Below, one piece after another: positions 36,096-47,000 of a stretch of DNA of 64,000 nt. The stretch spans positions 6,324,001 to 6,388,000 of the forward strand of contig NZ_QUMQ01000001.1 in assembly GCF_003387075.1 (NCBI RefSeq), read 5' to 3'. Position 1 is the first letter of the stretch. The number at the start of each line of letters is the position of its first letter. Below the pieces are notes generated by a model that had not been told where the DNA came from, did no database searches, and saw only the letters and a list, made by a program, of their open reading frames with translations. The stretch is from Asanoa ferruginea (lineage in GTDB: Bacteria > Actinomycetota > Actinomycetes > Mycobacteriales > Micromonosporaceae). Position numbers and translations under genes: made by a program.

Positions 36096-38030
36096 ATGGC
36101 GGATCCGCTCGTCGACGAGCTGGCCGCTCGGCCCGAGCTGTTCGCGCGCGAGACCGACGGTGCCCTCCGGCACTGGTTCACCCGGCGCAGCCTGGCCTAC
36201 CTGCGCGCCGGCCCCGCGCCGGCCGACGAGCGGGCCGACCTGCTCGCCGCGCTCGGCCTGGCCCGCACGCTGGCCGCCGAGGTCGGCGTCGCGCTCGCCG
36301 CTGAGCCCGACCCCGAGCTGCGCCGGTTCACGCTGAGCCAACTCGCGGTGCGGGCGGCTTACGGCGCGCTCGGCGTGCACCCCAAGGCCCTCCTGCGTGA
36401 GGACCGTGCCGACTATCTGCTGTTCATCGTCAAGCGCCGGATCTTCGCCGTCGACCGGTGCCGCGCCAACGTCAACGACGGCAGCGAGTTCACCTATCCC
36501 GAGGCGGGTGACCTGCTCCGCCAGCACCCGAACGCGCCGGCGCTGCCTTCCTGGGTGGGTGTCACCGTCGCGCCACTGGGCGGGGTCAACCGCTATCCGT
36601 TCGTGCTCACCGCGGCCGGGCTGGCCAACCCCGACCAGGCGGTCACCACGATGTTCACCGCCGGCGCGCAGCCCGAGGGCGACGAGAACGTCTTCGACTG
36701 CGCCGGCGCCGCGATGACGGTGCACACCGACGCGCTGGTCGAGGCCGCGGTGGCACCGGCCACCCTGGCCGCCGCGCTGGCCGCCGAGGGGCCGCGCTAC
36801 CTGGCCATCGACCATCCGTTCGGCAGCGCGGCGGTCGTCGACAACACGCTGGTGCAGGGCGCCACCCCGATCACCGTCGCGGCCGCGGCGGCCGGTGACC
36901 ACGTCGACGTGCCGGTGGCCTTCGCCTGGACCACCCCGCCACCACCGGCCACCATGATGCTGATCGGCCCGACCCAGGAGGAGCAGGTCGTCGTCGAGTC
37001 GGTCGGCTGGGCCAACGGCCAATACACCGGCACGATCCGGATCGCGCACCTGGGTGCCGACTACCCGGCCGGGTCCCGGCTGGTGCCGCCGGGCCGCCCG
37101 GCGTTCCACCTCATCACCGATCCCCGGCCCGACACCGCGCTGTTCGAGCAGGTGTTCGTGCCCGACGACGAGATCCAGATCGGCGACCACGTCTACCTCG
37201 CGAGCCATCCGATCCACCGCAACATCCTCAGCGTGCTGGCACCGACGCCGTGGGGCGGCGAGCACGCGTTCGTCTGCGACGCGCCGGTGACCCGCCGCGA
37301 CACGATGCTCATCAGCGGCCACGGGGTCAGCGAGCAGCCGTTGCGGCACGCCGTCGACACGAAGCTGCTGGTCGACTCCAACGCGCTGATCGACATCCTG
37401 CGCAACGTGCTGCGCCGCCAGCTCACCACGCCGGCCGCTCCGGTGTGGACCGGGCCGTTCGCCGACCTGAGTCTCGCGGCCGACCTCGGCGCCCGGCTGC
37501 GCGACCGCTACGGCGAACCCGACGATGCCCCCATCGTCGGGACCTGCAAGGTGTACGAGTATCCCGGCGTCGAGTTCGACCGGGCCGACTCGGTGGAGCG
37601 GCTGATGTCGAAACCGTTCCAGACGATGACGTTCGAGGGCACGGTCGGTGCCGCCGCGCTCGACGCGCACACGTTCGTGCTCTACCGCGGCGTCGAGTTG
37701 GGACACAGCCCGACCGACTGGTCGTCGCCGCCCTACCTGCCGCTCGAGCGCAGCGAGACGGTCAACGCGGGCCGGCCCGAGTTGGAACGGTTCGGGTTCT
37801 ACTACCGCGACGACACCCGCGCGTTCACCGAGGTGTTCCTGCCGCTGTTCCACACCGATGCCGACCGGCGCAGCGGCGTCCGGCGACTGACCTACGACGA
37901 CATCACCCAGCAGTTGTACGGCGGTCCGACCGGAACCGCGTTCGTCACCCGGCCGCGGGTCGTCGACGACCCGACCGGCAGCTACGTGGCATCCCTGCGG
38001 CAGAAGGGAGCGCTGCCGGCCACGCCGTGA
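36096..38030 (+). CDS. Tgl-like (protein-glutamine gamma-glutamyltransferase fold) protein, first gene of giant-protein operon
   Basis: A 644-residue protein with no signal peptide or membrane helix. Two blocks resemble Bacillus spore coat transglutaminase Tgl. The first is AVTTMFTAGAQ then VFDCAGAAMTVHTDALVE, like Tgl AIRDIFANG then TECATAMVIIYYKALLE, and places a nucleophile at Cys202. The second is IGDHVYLASHP, WGGEHAFVCD and ISGHG, like Tgl GDRRYFANPD, WQGENVIDLG and YYGHG, and gives Glu389 and His409. About 110 beta-rich residues are inserted between the two blocks. This suggests a papain-like cross-linking, amidase or peptidase fold. The N-terminal 150 residues and C-terminal 200 are unrecognised. 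ATG 36096 follows AGGAGCGCGCAG. The DUF6603 gene starts 14 bases downstream. The Tgl resemblance was aligned by eye. Confidence 0.55.
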   Translation: MADPLVDELAARPELFARETDGALRHWFTRRSLAYLRAGPAPADERADLLAALGLARTLAAEVGVALAAEPDPELRRFTLSQLAVRAAYGALGVHPKALLREDRADYLLFIVKRRIFAVDRCRANVNDGSEFTYPEAGDLLRQHPNAPALPSWVGVTVAPLGGVNRYPFVLTAAGLANPDQAVTTMFTAGAQPEGDENVFDCAGAAMTVHTDALVEAAVAPATLAAALAAEGPRYLAIDHPFGSAAVVDNTLVQGATPITVAAAAAGDHVDVPVAFAWTTPPPPATMMLIGPTQEEQVVVESVGWANGQYTGTIRIAHLGADYPAGSRLVPPGRPAFHLITDPRPDTALFEQVFVPDDEIQIGDHVYLASHPIHRNILSVLAPTPWGGEHAFVCDAPVTRRDTMLISGHGVSEQPLRHAVDTKLLVDSNALIDILRNVLRRQLTTPAAPVWTGPFADLSLAADLGARLRDRYGEPDDAPIVGTCKVYEYPGVEFDRADSVERLMSKPFQTMTFEGTVGAAALDAHTFVLYRGVELGHSPTDWSSPPYLPLERSETVNAGRPELERFGFYYRDDTRAFTEVFLPLFHTDADRRSGVRRLTYDDITQQLYGGPTGTAFVTRPRVVDDPTGSYVASLRQKGALPATP

Positions 38031-38044
38031 GGCGCGCCGGCACC

Positions 38045-41000
38045 ATGGCCATGGACCAATACCGGATCACCATCCTCGCGGTCGACTTCATCGCACCGCT
38101 GGCCGAGGCGACCACCAGCCCGGCCGCCGAGGCCCGGCTACTGCGAGCCCTGGGCTTCGCCCCGCCCGACGGGTTCACCCTGCTCAGCGGCCTGGCCCCG
38201 GCGGTCGAGGGCCTGGTCGGGGCGGCCATCGACCTGGTCGGCACCGATCCCGACGCCGACGAGAGCGAGTGGCTGGGCAAGTTCGCGGCGGTCACGGCCG
38301 CCCTGGTCGAGGCGGTGGTCGCCGCGCAGCAGTTCGCCGCCGGGCTGCCGGCCGGCACGCTCAACTCGCCGTTTGTCACCGGGTCCAACGTGCTCGACGA
38401 ACTCCCGGCGCGGCTGGCCAACCACCTGGTGGTCAGCTTCCTCGAACGGCGGCTGCCGGCCGCGTACGCCATCCTGGTCGTCACGGGCATCATCGAGGTG
38501 GCGCTCGAAGCGCCCACCGGGCCCTATGTCACCGCCTTCACCCGGCGGACGATGCGCTGGGACCGCATCCCGACGGTGCTGTCCGACCCGCTCGGCGCCC
38601 TGCGCGAGCGCTACGCCTGGGCGGCACCGTCCGGTGTAGACGTCGACCTGCTGGTGCGCGACCTGCGGCTGCTGATGGCCGGCTTCGGGTTGCGCGCCGA
38701 ACTCCTCTCGGTTGACAAGCGGGCCCGCGCGGCGATCGACCTCGCGCTGGCCGGCAATGGGCGGGTGCCGGTCGCGCCCGACACGCTGGTGCTGCGCGCC
38801 CCGCTGCTGCCGCTGGAACCCTCGCCGCTCGGGCTGGAGGTCTACCCGGTCGTCGACCAGGCCGGAACCGCCGACGGCTTCGGCGTCGCCGCCTACCTCG
38901 ACGCCAACGCGACCATCGTCTTCGAGCTGTCGCCGACGCTGCGCGCCGAACTGACCGTGGGCGGCTACACCAGCGGCTTCGGCGTGGTGCTGCGCCGCGG
39001 CCAGGACCCGCGGCTGACCACCCCGATGCTGGGCACCACGCCGGCGTCCATTCTCGACGGTGTCGAGCTCGATGTCGGGCTGGCCCTGGTGGCCGAACGC
39101 CAGGGCGCGCCGCTGATCCCGCTGGGCACCGCGGGCTCGACCCACCTGGAGTTCGGCTCGATCACGGCGCGGTTCGACGTCGGCAAGCCGATCAGCGGCC
39201 CGGCCGACTTCGGTGTCGCGCTGGAGATCGCCAAGGGCGCGCTGGTGCTCAAGGCCGGTGACGGCGACGGGTTCATCAGCAAGATCTTCGGCGAGGGGTT
39301 CATCCTCTCGTTCGACATCACGGTCGGCTTCTCCACCGAGCGGGGCCTCTACTTCGAGGGCGCGGGCGGGATCGAGTTCGAGATACCGATCCACGAGGAC
39401 CTGTTCGGCATCCTGCTGATCGACTCGGTCTTCGTCGCCCTGCGGCTGGAGACCACCGGGATCGCCGCGGTCGTCGCGGCCACCGCCACCGTCTCGCTCG
39501 GCCCGGTCGTCGCCACCGTCGAACGCATCGGCCTCAAGGTCGAGTATCCGCTGCCCACCGCCGACGAGTTGCACGCCAACGGCCCGACGCTGTCGTTCAA
39601 GCCGCCCAACGGCGCGGGCCTGGTGATCGACGCCGGCCCGGTCGTCGGCGGCGGCTACCTCATGATCGACAGCGACAACGGCCGCTACGCCGGCATCCTG
39701 CAACTCGCGATCCAGGGCACCCTGTCGATCACCGCGATCGGGTTGATCGTCACGAAGATGCCCTCGGGCCGGCAGGGCTTCTCCGCCGTCATCATCCTGA
39801 CCGCCGAGTTCCCGCCGATCCAGCTCAGCTTCGGCTTCGTGCTCACCGGCCTGGGCGGGCTGCTCGGCGCCAACCGGTCGATGAACGTGCAGGCCATGCG
39901 CGACGGCGTACGCAATCGTGGTCTCGACTCGGTGCTCTTCCCGCGCGACCCGGTGGCCAACGCGCCCAAGGTGATCCGCGACCTGGAGTCGTTCTTCCCG
40001 ATCGTCGAGGGCCAGTTCGTGATCGGGCTGATGGCGGCCGTCGGCTGGGGCAGCCCGCCGCTGATCAAGGTCGAGCTGGGCATCCTGATCGAGCTGCCGT
40101 CACCGATCCGGATCGCGCTGCTCGGCCGGCTGACCGCCGCCCTGCCGACCGAAGACGCGGCGGTCGTGCTGCTGCACGTCGACGTGCTCGGCATCCTCGA
40201 CTTCGCCGCCAGCGAGCTGTCCATCGACGCCACCCTCTACGACTCGCGGGTCGCGATCTTCACCCTGACCGGCGACTTCGCGGTCCGGCTCAACTTCGGC
40301 GCCGCGCCCGCGTTCGCGTTCTCCTGCGGCGGCTTCAACCCGCGGTTCACCCCGCCGGCCGGGTTCCCGACCCTGCGCCGGGTGTCGATCGCGCTGGCCA
40401 CCTCGGAGAACCCCCGGATCCGGCTGGAGGCCTACCTCGCGGCCACCCCGACCAGCGTGCAGATGGGCGCCAAGCTCGACCTCTACGTCGAGGCCGACCT
40501 CGGTTTCCTGGGCCTCTTCTCCGCCTCGGTCTACCTGGGCTTCGACGCGCTGGTCTATCTGGTGCCCCGGTTCTCGTTCATCGTCGACCTGTCCGGCGGC
40601 GTCGTCATCAAGCGCAACGGCAGCCCGCTGCTGAGCGCGACCGTGGCGCTGACGCTGACCGGCCCGGAGCCGTTCACCGCCGCCGGCTACGCCGAACTCG
40701 ACTTCTTCGGCAAGCACCGGATCGCGTTCGAGGCGACGATCGGGGAAGAACGTCCGCAACCGGCCCTCGAAGCCGGCGACCCGATCGGCGACCTGCTCGC
40801 CGCGCTCGGGCTGCCCGGCGCCTGGCGGGCCGCGCTTCCGCCGGCCGGCGGCACCCTGGTCACCCTGCGCGAGCCCGACGAGTCCGAACTGGACGATCTG
40901 CTGCTGCACCCGTTCGGCGTGGTCGCGGTCAGCCAGCGGATCGCGCCGCTGGACGTGCCGCTCGACCGCTACGGCGGCGCGGCCGTGCCGCCGCAGGCCC

Positions 41001-41473
41001 GCACGCTGAGCCTGGCCGTCACCATCGGCGGGGCCGCGGCGACCGGCGACCAGGTCCGCGATCCGTTCCCTTGCGGCCAGTTCTTCGACCTCACCGACGA
41101 GGCCCGGGTGACCGGCGAGGCGTTCCCCCGGCTGCCCAGCGGGCTGTCCGGCATCCGGGTGCCGGCCGCCGCACCGGTCGCGGCCGGTGAGGTCACCGGC
41201 GGCGAGGGCTACGAGACGGCGGTGGTCAACCCGGCGAGCTGGCGCCCGCTGCCGGCGCCCGGCGGCTACACGTTCACCGCGGAGGTGCTCGACGTGCTCG
41301 TCCACGCCGGTGCGGCCGGACGCGCCCGGGACACCGGGTTCGCCGGGCCGTCGCTGGGCATCGCCGTCGCCGAGAAGTCCTATGTGGCCGGCGGTGCGAC
41401 CTACGCCAGCGTGGTCGAAGCCGCGGCGTCCCGGCAGCCGGTCGTCGGCGCGCACGAGACGGTCGCGCCGTGA
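38045..41473 (+). CDS. DUF6603-domain giant beta-rich protein
   Basis: A 1142-residue protein. Residues 1-170 are helical; from about 270 to 1000 it is an almost continuous run of alternating hydrophobic beta strands. FVLTGLGGLLGANRSMNVQA, RNRGLDSVLFPRDPVANAP and SLDATLYDSR-like text (SIDATLYDSRVAIFTLTGD) match my recollection of the DUF6603 family. No signal peptide, catalytic motif or transmembrane helix is apparent. Family function is unknown. The start may instead be GTG 38027, which overlaps the upstream stop and would add six residues; ATG 38045 or 38051 are the alternatives. It overlaps the next gene by four bases. Confidence 0.75.
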   Translation: MAMDQYRITILAVDFIAPLAEATTSPAAEARLLRALGFAPPDGFTLLSGLAPAVEGLVGAAIDLVGTDPDADESEWLGKFAAVTAALVEAVVAAQQFAAGLPAGTLNSPFVTGSNVLDELPARLANHLVVSFLERRLPAAYAILVVTGIIEVALEAPTGPYVTAFTRRTMRWDRIPTVLSDPLGALRERYAWAAPSGVDVDLLVRDLRLLMAGFGLRAELLSVDKRARAAIDLALAGNGRVPVAPDTLVLRAPLLPLEPSPLGLEVYPVVDQAGTADGFGVAAYLDANATIVFELSPTLRAELTVGGYTSGFGVVLRRGQDPRLTTPMLGTTPASILDGVELDVGLALVAERQGAPLIPLGTAGSTHLEFGSITARFDVGKPISGPADFGVALEIAKGALVLKAGDGDGFISKIFGEGFILSFDITVGFSTERGLYFEGAGGIEFEIPIHEDLFGILLIDSVFVALRLETTGIAAVVAATATVSLGPVVATVERIGLKVEYPLPTADELHANGPTLSFKPPNGAGLVIDAGPVVGGGYLMIDSDNGRYAGILQLAIQGTLSITAIGLIVTKMPSGRQGFSAVIILTAEFPPIQLSFGFVLTGLGGLLGANRSMNVQAMRDGVRNRGLDSVLFPRDPVANAPKVIRDLESFFPIVEGQFVIGLMAAVGWGSPPLIKVELGILIELPSPIRIALLGRLTAALPTEDAAVVLLHVDVLGILDFAASELSIDATLYDSRVAIFTLTGDFAVRLNFGAAPAFAFSCGGFNPRFTPPAGFPTLRRVSIALATSENPRIRLEAYLAATPTSVQMGAKLDLYVEADLGFLGLFSASVYLGFDALVYLVPRFSFIVDLSGGVVIKRNGSPLLSATVALTLTGPEPFTAAGYAELDFFGKHRIAFEATIGEERPQPALEAGDPIGDLLAALGLPGAWRAALPPAGGTLVTLREPDESELDDLLLHPFGVVAVSQRIAPLDVPLDRYGGAAVPPQARTLSLAVTIGGAAATGDQVRDPFPCGQFFDLTDEARVTGEAFPRLPSGLSGIRVPAAAPVAAGEVTGGEGYETAVVNPASWRPLPAPGGYTFTAEVLDVLVHAGAAGRARDTGFAGPSLGIAVAEKSYVAGGATYASVVEAAASRQPVVGAHETVAP

Positions 41474-44073
41474 GCCGCCGCTACCTGCCGAGCTGGCGGA
41501 TCGGTGCCGGCACGCTGGTCAACCAGGCGGATGGGCCGGCCGTGCCGAGCGAGGCGACGCTCAACCTGGCCGCCCGGGTCACCGCCGACCCGGCCCGGTC
41601 GGCGACGCTGGCCGCCCGGCTCTACGGGCCGGGCCGGGTCACCGGGCTCGACGTCACCCAGATCATCCGCACCGAGCCGGCCGCCGGCGCCACCGACTTC
41701 GAGCCCAACTACCTGTGCGCGGTCGAGTTCGACGCACCCGAGCTGCCATGGATGTTCACTCCTGCGGCGCCCAACGCGCTCGGCCAGCTCCGCCCGTGGC
41801 TGGTGCTGGTCGTCGTCCGCCGGTCGGCCGCCACCCTCGATCCGTCGGGGCGCCGGCCGTCGCCGGTGCTGGTCACCGACCCGTCGGCGGAGCTGCCCGA
41901 CCTCGCGCAGAGCTGGGCCTGGGCACACGTCCAGCTCACCGGTGCCGGCGCCGCGACCGACCTGCTGACCACCGGCCCGGCGGCCCGGACGCTGTCCCGG
42001 CTGCTCTGCCCGCGCCGCCTCGACCCGGACACGGCGTACGTGGCCGCGCTCGTGCCGGCGTTCGCGCAGGGCGCGCAGAGCGGCCTCGGGCTGCCGGTCG
42101 ACGGCGGCGACCTGCGGCCGGCGTGGCTGCCCACCGACCAGTCGGTCGAGCTGCCGGTCTATCACTCGTGGGAGTTCGCCACCGGCCCCGCCGGCGACTT
42201 CGAGGAGCTCGCCGCCCGGCTGCGCCTGCACCAGCCCGACGCCGCCGCGCTCGCCGGCCTGCCGCTGTCGATCCCGGCCCAGCCCGGGCTGCCCGACGGC
42301 GGCACCGTCCGGGTGCCGGGCGCGCTCGGCACCGGCGGCCAGGCCGGCAGCCCGGTCGACGCCGACGTGGCCGACGCCATCGAGGCCATGCTCGAAGCCG
42401 ACGAACTGCCGGCGTACGGGCGCTGGCACGCCGGCCGGCCCACCGCCTGGCTGGCCGGCCTGGTGCTCGAGCCGGCGGCCCGCGCGGTCGCTGCGCTCGG
42501 CACCCGGGTGGTCCAGGAGCGGCAGGAGCAACTCATGGCCGCCGCCTGGGCCCAGGTCGGCCCGGTCCAGCGCGCCAACCAACTGCTGCGCCAGGCCCAG
42601 CTCGCCCGGGAGGCCGGCGGCGCGCTCTGGCGCCGCCATTTGGTGCCGCTGCCGGACGCGGCGCTGCTCGCGGTCGCCGGCCCGGCCGCCACCCGGCTGT
42701 CCGGCGCCGACCGGCGGACGATCGCCGCCCACGTCGCGGCGTCGCGGGTTCCGGCCGCCCTGTTCACGGTCGCGGCCCGGCGCGCGGCGCGGCACCCCCG
42801 GACCGCCGCCCTGATCATCCGGGCCAACGCGCGCGACGGCAGCGCGGGCCGGCCCCGACCGGTCGGCGAGCCGGCCCTCCGGCCGCCGGGCATGGTCAGC
42901 GTCGACGACCTGCGCGGCCGCGATGACCTGCCCCCGCTGTGCGGGCTGACGCCGGACTGGTGGGCGAAGCTGCCGCCGGCGCAGACGCCCGTGCTGCAGG
43001 CGATGCGCAAGGCCCTGGCCACCCACGCCGCCGGCGCCGGCCCGTGCGCGCCGCGGCCACCCCGACCACCGCTCGACGTCGCCGGGCTGGCCGGCGCCGC
43101 CCGCACCGGGCTCGACCCGCGGACCGCGGTCACCGCCGCGACCCTGGCCCGGCTCACCCTGCCCGCCGGTTGGGCGCCGGCGGACCCGCTCGAGCCGGTG
43201 CTGGCCGCGCCGGACTTCCCGACCCCGATGTTCCGGACGGTCGCCGAGCTGGCTCCCAGCCTGCTGCTGCCGGGCGTCAACGACCTGCCGCGCAACAGCG
43301 TGTCGCTGGTCGGCACCAACCCCTGGTTCACACACGCGTTCCTGGTCGGGCTCAACCACGAGATGGGCCGCGAGCTGCTCTGGCGCGGCTACCCGACCGA
43401 CCAGCGTGGCACCTACTTCCGCCGGTTCTGGGACCGGCGCGGCTCCGTGCCCCCGAAGACCGGCGCCGACCTCGACGACATCACCGCGATTCCGGAGTGG
43501 ACGGTCGGCGACCCGCTCGGCGCCGCGGGCGCGGCCGGCGCCGACAGCGCGCGCCTGGTCCTGGTGATCCGCGGCGAACTGCTCCGCCGCTACCCGCGAA
43601 CCGTGATCTACGCGGCGCGTGCGCAGTGGAGCGGCGACGCCGAGCCCGTGCCGCGGCTGGCGGCCGGCGCGGAAGAGCGACACCCGGAGTTCAGCGGAGC
43701 CCTGCCGCCCGACGTCGCGTTCCTCGGCTTCGACCTGACCGTCGCGGCCGCCCGCGGCACCGACACCGACCCCGGCTGGTATGTGGTGTTCGCCGAGCCG
43801 CCCACCGAACCCCGCTACGGGCTCGACGTCGACGCTCCGGCCGCGCCGACCGGCACGTGGGGCGACCTGTCGTGGGCCGCGGTGACCGTCGACGCCAGCG
43901 GGCACCTGCGGCTCGGCGCCACCGACCCGGTCACCGTCAGCCCGGCCGTCGACCCGCGCGGCCTGCACCTGACCGCGACGACGACCAGCGCCCAGGTTGC
44001 CGCCATCGTGGAGCAGCGCCAGTACCGGGTCGCCATCCACGCCCGCCGACTGCTCCCGGAGCCCACCCCATGA
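41470..44073 (+). CDS. Large conserved protein of unknown function, third gene of giant-protein operon
   Basis: An 867-residue protein starting at a GTG that overlaps the DUF6603 stop (GTGA). I recognise the segment VGLNHEMGRELLWRGYPTDQ then RGTYFRRFWD (about residues 625-660) as a conserved block of large hypothetical proteins found in scattered bacterial phyla beside DUF6603-type genes, but no function is known to me. An Ala-rich helical stretch (ERQEQLMAAAWAQVGPVQRA, near 350-390) divides an N-terminal and a C-terminal half. No signal peptide or membrane helix is visible. It overlaps the next gene by four bases. Confidence 0.7.
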   Translation: MSRRYLPSWRIGAGTLVNQADGPAVPSEATLNLAARVTADPARSATLAARLYGPGRVTGLDVTQIIRTEPAAGATDFEPNYLCAVEFDAPELPWMFTPAAPNALGQLRPWLVLVVVRRSAATLDPSGRRPSPVLVTDPSAELPDLAQSWAWAHVQLTGAGAATDLLTTGPAARTLSRLLCPRRLDPDTAYVAALVPAFAQGAQSGLGLPVDGGDLRPAWLPTDQSVELPVYHSWEFATGPAGDFEELAARLRLHQPDAAALAGLPLSIPAQPGLPDGGTVRVPGALGTGGQAGSPVDADVADAIEAMLEADELPAYGRWHAGRPTAWLAGLVLEPAARAVAALGTRVVQERQEQLMAAAWAQVGPVQRANQLLRQAQLAREAGGALWRRHLVPLPDAALLAVAGPAATRLSGADRRTIAAHVAASRVPAALFTVAARRAARHPRTAALIIRANARDGSAGRPRPVGEPALRPPGMVSVDDLRGRDDLPPLCGLTPDWWAKLPPAQTPVLQAMRKALATHAAGAGPCAPRPPRPPLDVAGLAGAARTGLDPRTAVTAATLARLTLPAGWAPADPLEPVLAAPDFPTPMFRTVAELAPSLLLPGVNDLPRNSVSLVGTNPWFTHAFLVGLNHEMGRELLWRGYPTDQRGTYFRRFWDRRGSVPPKTGADLDDITAIPEWTVGDPLGAAGAAGADSARLVLVIRGELLRRYPRTVIYAARAQWSGDAEPVPRLAAGAEERHPEFSGALPPDVAFLGFDLTVAAARGTDTDPGWYVVFAEPPTEPRYGLDVDAPAAPTGTWGDLSWAAVTVDASGHLRLGATDPVTVSPAVDPRGLHLTATTTSAQVAAIVEQRQYRVAIHARRLLPEPTP

Positions 44074-47000
44074 CCAGCCACGGGCACCTGGCCGCCCTCC
44101 GCGAGATCGCCGAGCGGTCCGCCGCGACCGTCGCCGACCTGACCACCCGCCTCGGTGCGGCGACCCGGTTGCTCGCCACGCTGAGCCCGGCCGACCGGCC
44201 CGCGTGGGTGCGCCAGCAGCGGCTCGTCGCGCAGCTCACCGAGGCGCTCACCGCGGCGCTGGGCGGCGCGACGGCCGATGCGGCCGGCTACCGCGCCGCC
44301 CTCGACGCGCTGCCGGCCGCGCTCGATCCCACCGTGCCGTGCGCGCTGCTGCCAGTGCGGCTGGAGACCCGGCTGCGGGCCCGCACCGACGGACAGCCCG
44401 GCGACGAACTCGTCTGCCGGATCTACCCCGACGACATCCACCTCGACGGGCACGATCCGACCCTGACCGAAACCGAGATCATCCTGGGTACGCACTACTG
44501 GGAGCAGCGTTCGGCCGGTAACGAGGATGCGGCCTGGGCGCAACTCGCCGCCCGGCTGACCGCGCCGCGTGCGGCGTGGGTGGCGCGTCAGCTCACCCCT
44601 GGCGTCCTCCCATTGCCGGAGCCGCGTGGCCCCGACGGCCGGCCGACTGTCGTGAGTGGACTGCCGGACCGCTGGGTGGTCCGGCTCTGGCGGGACGGCC
44701 GCCGGATCGGCGAGTCGCGCGGCGAGCTGATCCCGCGTCCGCTGCCGATCGGCCCGCTCGCCGGCCCCTGGACCACCGACCTCGCCGCCGCGCTGAAGGT
44801 CGGCATGGCGGTCGTGGTGCGGCCCGACCCGCCGGTGCCGCTCGACCGGGTCGACCTGGTCACCGCGGTCGGCGTGCGGGGCAGCGACACCCCCGACGAC
44901 AGCGCGGTCGTGCTGCGCGACCTGTTCGACGCGCACCTCTACGCGGCCCGGCTCAACGGGCCGGGCCTCGATCTGGTGCCGGCCGGCACGCCGACCAACA
45001 ACACGCCCGCGTTCCGCAGCCCCAACCGGCGCGACGCCATCGGTGAGCGGGCGGCCGGCAGTTCGCTCGGTCCGCGTACGGCCGAGCCCGGCGACGGCTC
45101 CGGCGCCGACCTGCTGGCCGCGGCACTCGGCCTGCCGCTGCGCGATCCCGACCCGGCCGGCCCCGACGAGCGCTTCGTGCTCGGCCGGCTCGAGCACGGC
45201 GCCGACCCGGGCCAGCGCGACGCGGCCGACCTGGCCACCGTGCTCTGGCCGGCGACCTGGGGCTACTACCTGCGCGAGTTCCTGCCCGAGGTGTCCATCC
45301 TTGGCCCCGGCGCCGACCTGAGCGGGTGGCGGCGGTTCGTCGTCGACACCGTGCGCGGCCGCGGCCCGTTGCCGGCGCTGCGGGTCGGCGACCAGCCCTA
45401 CGGCGTCCTACCGGTGCTGCCGCTCGCCGACCGGCGACCCTGGCCCGACCGGCCCGACCTGGTCGTCGCCACCCCGCCGGCCAGGCGCGGCGGCCCGGCC
45501 CGGCTGCGGATCGGCTGGGACCTCGACGCGACCGGCGCGGTGACCCGGGGCTGGACCGACGCCGGCGAGATCCCGCTGGAAAAGCCGGTGACCGGCTTCG
45601 ATCTGGCGGCGGGCGCGCTCGGCGGGCGCCCGGTGCTGGTGGCACTCACCATCTCGGACGGTCTCGTCGCCTACCGGGTCGGCGGGCTCGGCGGAGACTG
45701 GGGTCCGGCGTGGCCGGTCGAGGTGAAGGCCGCCCGCGCGACGGTCGCACTCACCCCCGCGGCGGCGCTCGTCGTCGCGGCGCAGACCGTCGGCCGGCGA
45801 CCGATCCGGCCGGGCCTCGCCGACGAGGTGTCGACGCTGATCACCGTCGGCACCGGACTGAGCGCTGACGGCGCCGTCGAGAACTGGTCCGCGCCGGTCC
45901 GGGTGCCCGACAGTGAGCGCCTCGGCCGGCTCGCCGGCGCCGCGGCCGCCGGTGGCGACCTGGTGCTGGCCTACGTGCGCGACACCGAGTTGCTGCTCCA
46001 GACGGGCCAGCGACTGCGCGACGACGGCGAAGCCGAGTGGGCCGAACCCCGGTCGGTGCCACTGCCGGAGAAGACCGAAGACGCCACGGCCAGCATCGCC
46101 CTGACCCCGGCCGGCGAGGTGGTGGCCTGGGTCTCCGGCGCCGACGGCCGGGCCTGGTATTCGGTCTTCACGCTGGCGGACGACGGCGGCGCGGTGTGGT
46201 GGCACCCGGAGGCGGGCGCCGCCTCGATCGCCGTCGCCTCACTCGGCGCGGCACCGGGCGGCGGGCTGCTGGAGTTGCTTTCCCGGGCGCGCGCCGACTG
46301 GGCCAATGCGACCGCCGCCGTGCCGCGGATCGGGCGGCAGGCCGACCCGACCGACGACCTGCTCGACCTGTTCGCGGCCGACGCGGTGTCGGGCGGCGTG
46401 CGGGTGCGCGGCCTGCTCGGCCCGGTCCTGCTGGCCAACATGTGGCTGGCCAGCGGGCGCACGCCGGACCTGGCCCGCTATGACACCGGGCTGTGGCAAC
46501 AGGCCCGCGCGCTGCTGCACGACTGGGGCCTGCTCGACCCGGCCGCGCCGGACGCCGGCTCGCCGGTGGGCAAGCCCCGGTTGGGCCGGTCCGGGTTCGA
46601 GGAGGTGGCCACCGAGTTCACCGGGCCGCTGGCCACCGACGCCTCGGCGGCGACGCTGACCGGCGCCGCGGCCGCCAAGCCCGACGAGCTGGAGCGGCTG
46701 CGCTTCGGGCCCGACGACGGGCTGCTCGACCGGCTGGTGCGGCACGCGACCATGCAGGCCTGGGCCGACGCCGGGGTCGAGTTGCTCCCGCCGGCCACCG
46801 TGCCCCTGCTGGAGCCGGAACTCGTCGACCTCAACGACCTGCGTACCGCCGATCCGGTGTCCAATCCCTTCACCTGGACGGCGTGGCGGCACCTGCGCAC
46901 GCGCGAGTTCCCGGCCGGCCACCAGTGGCAGGGCCGGCTCGTCTGGGAAGGCGTGGCGGGCCTGCTGGCGCAGGCCGAACAGGGCATCGACCTCAGCGGG

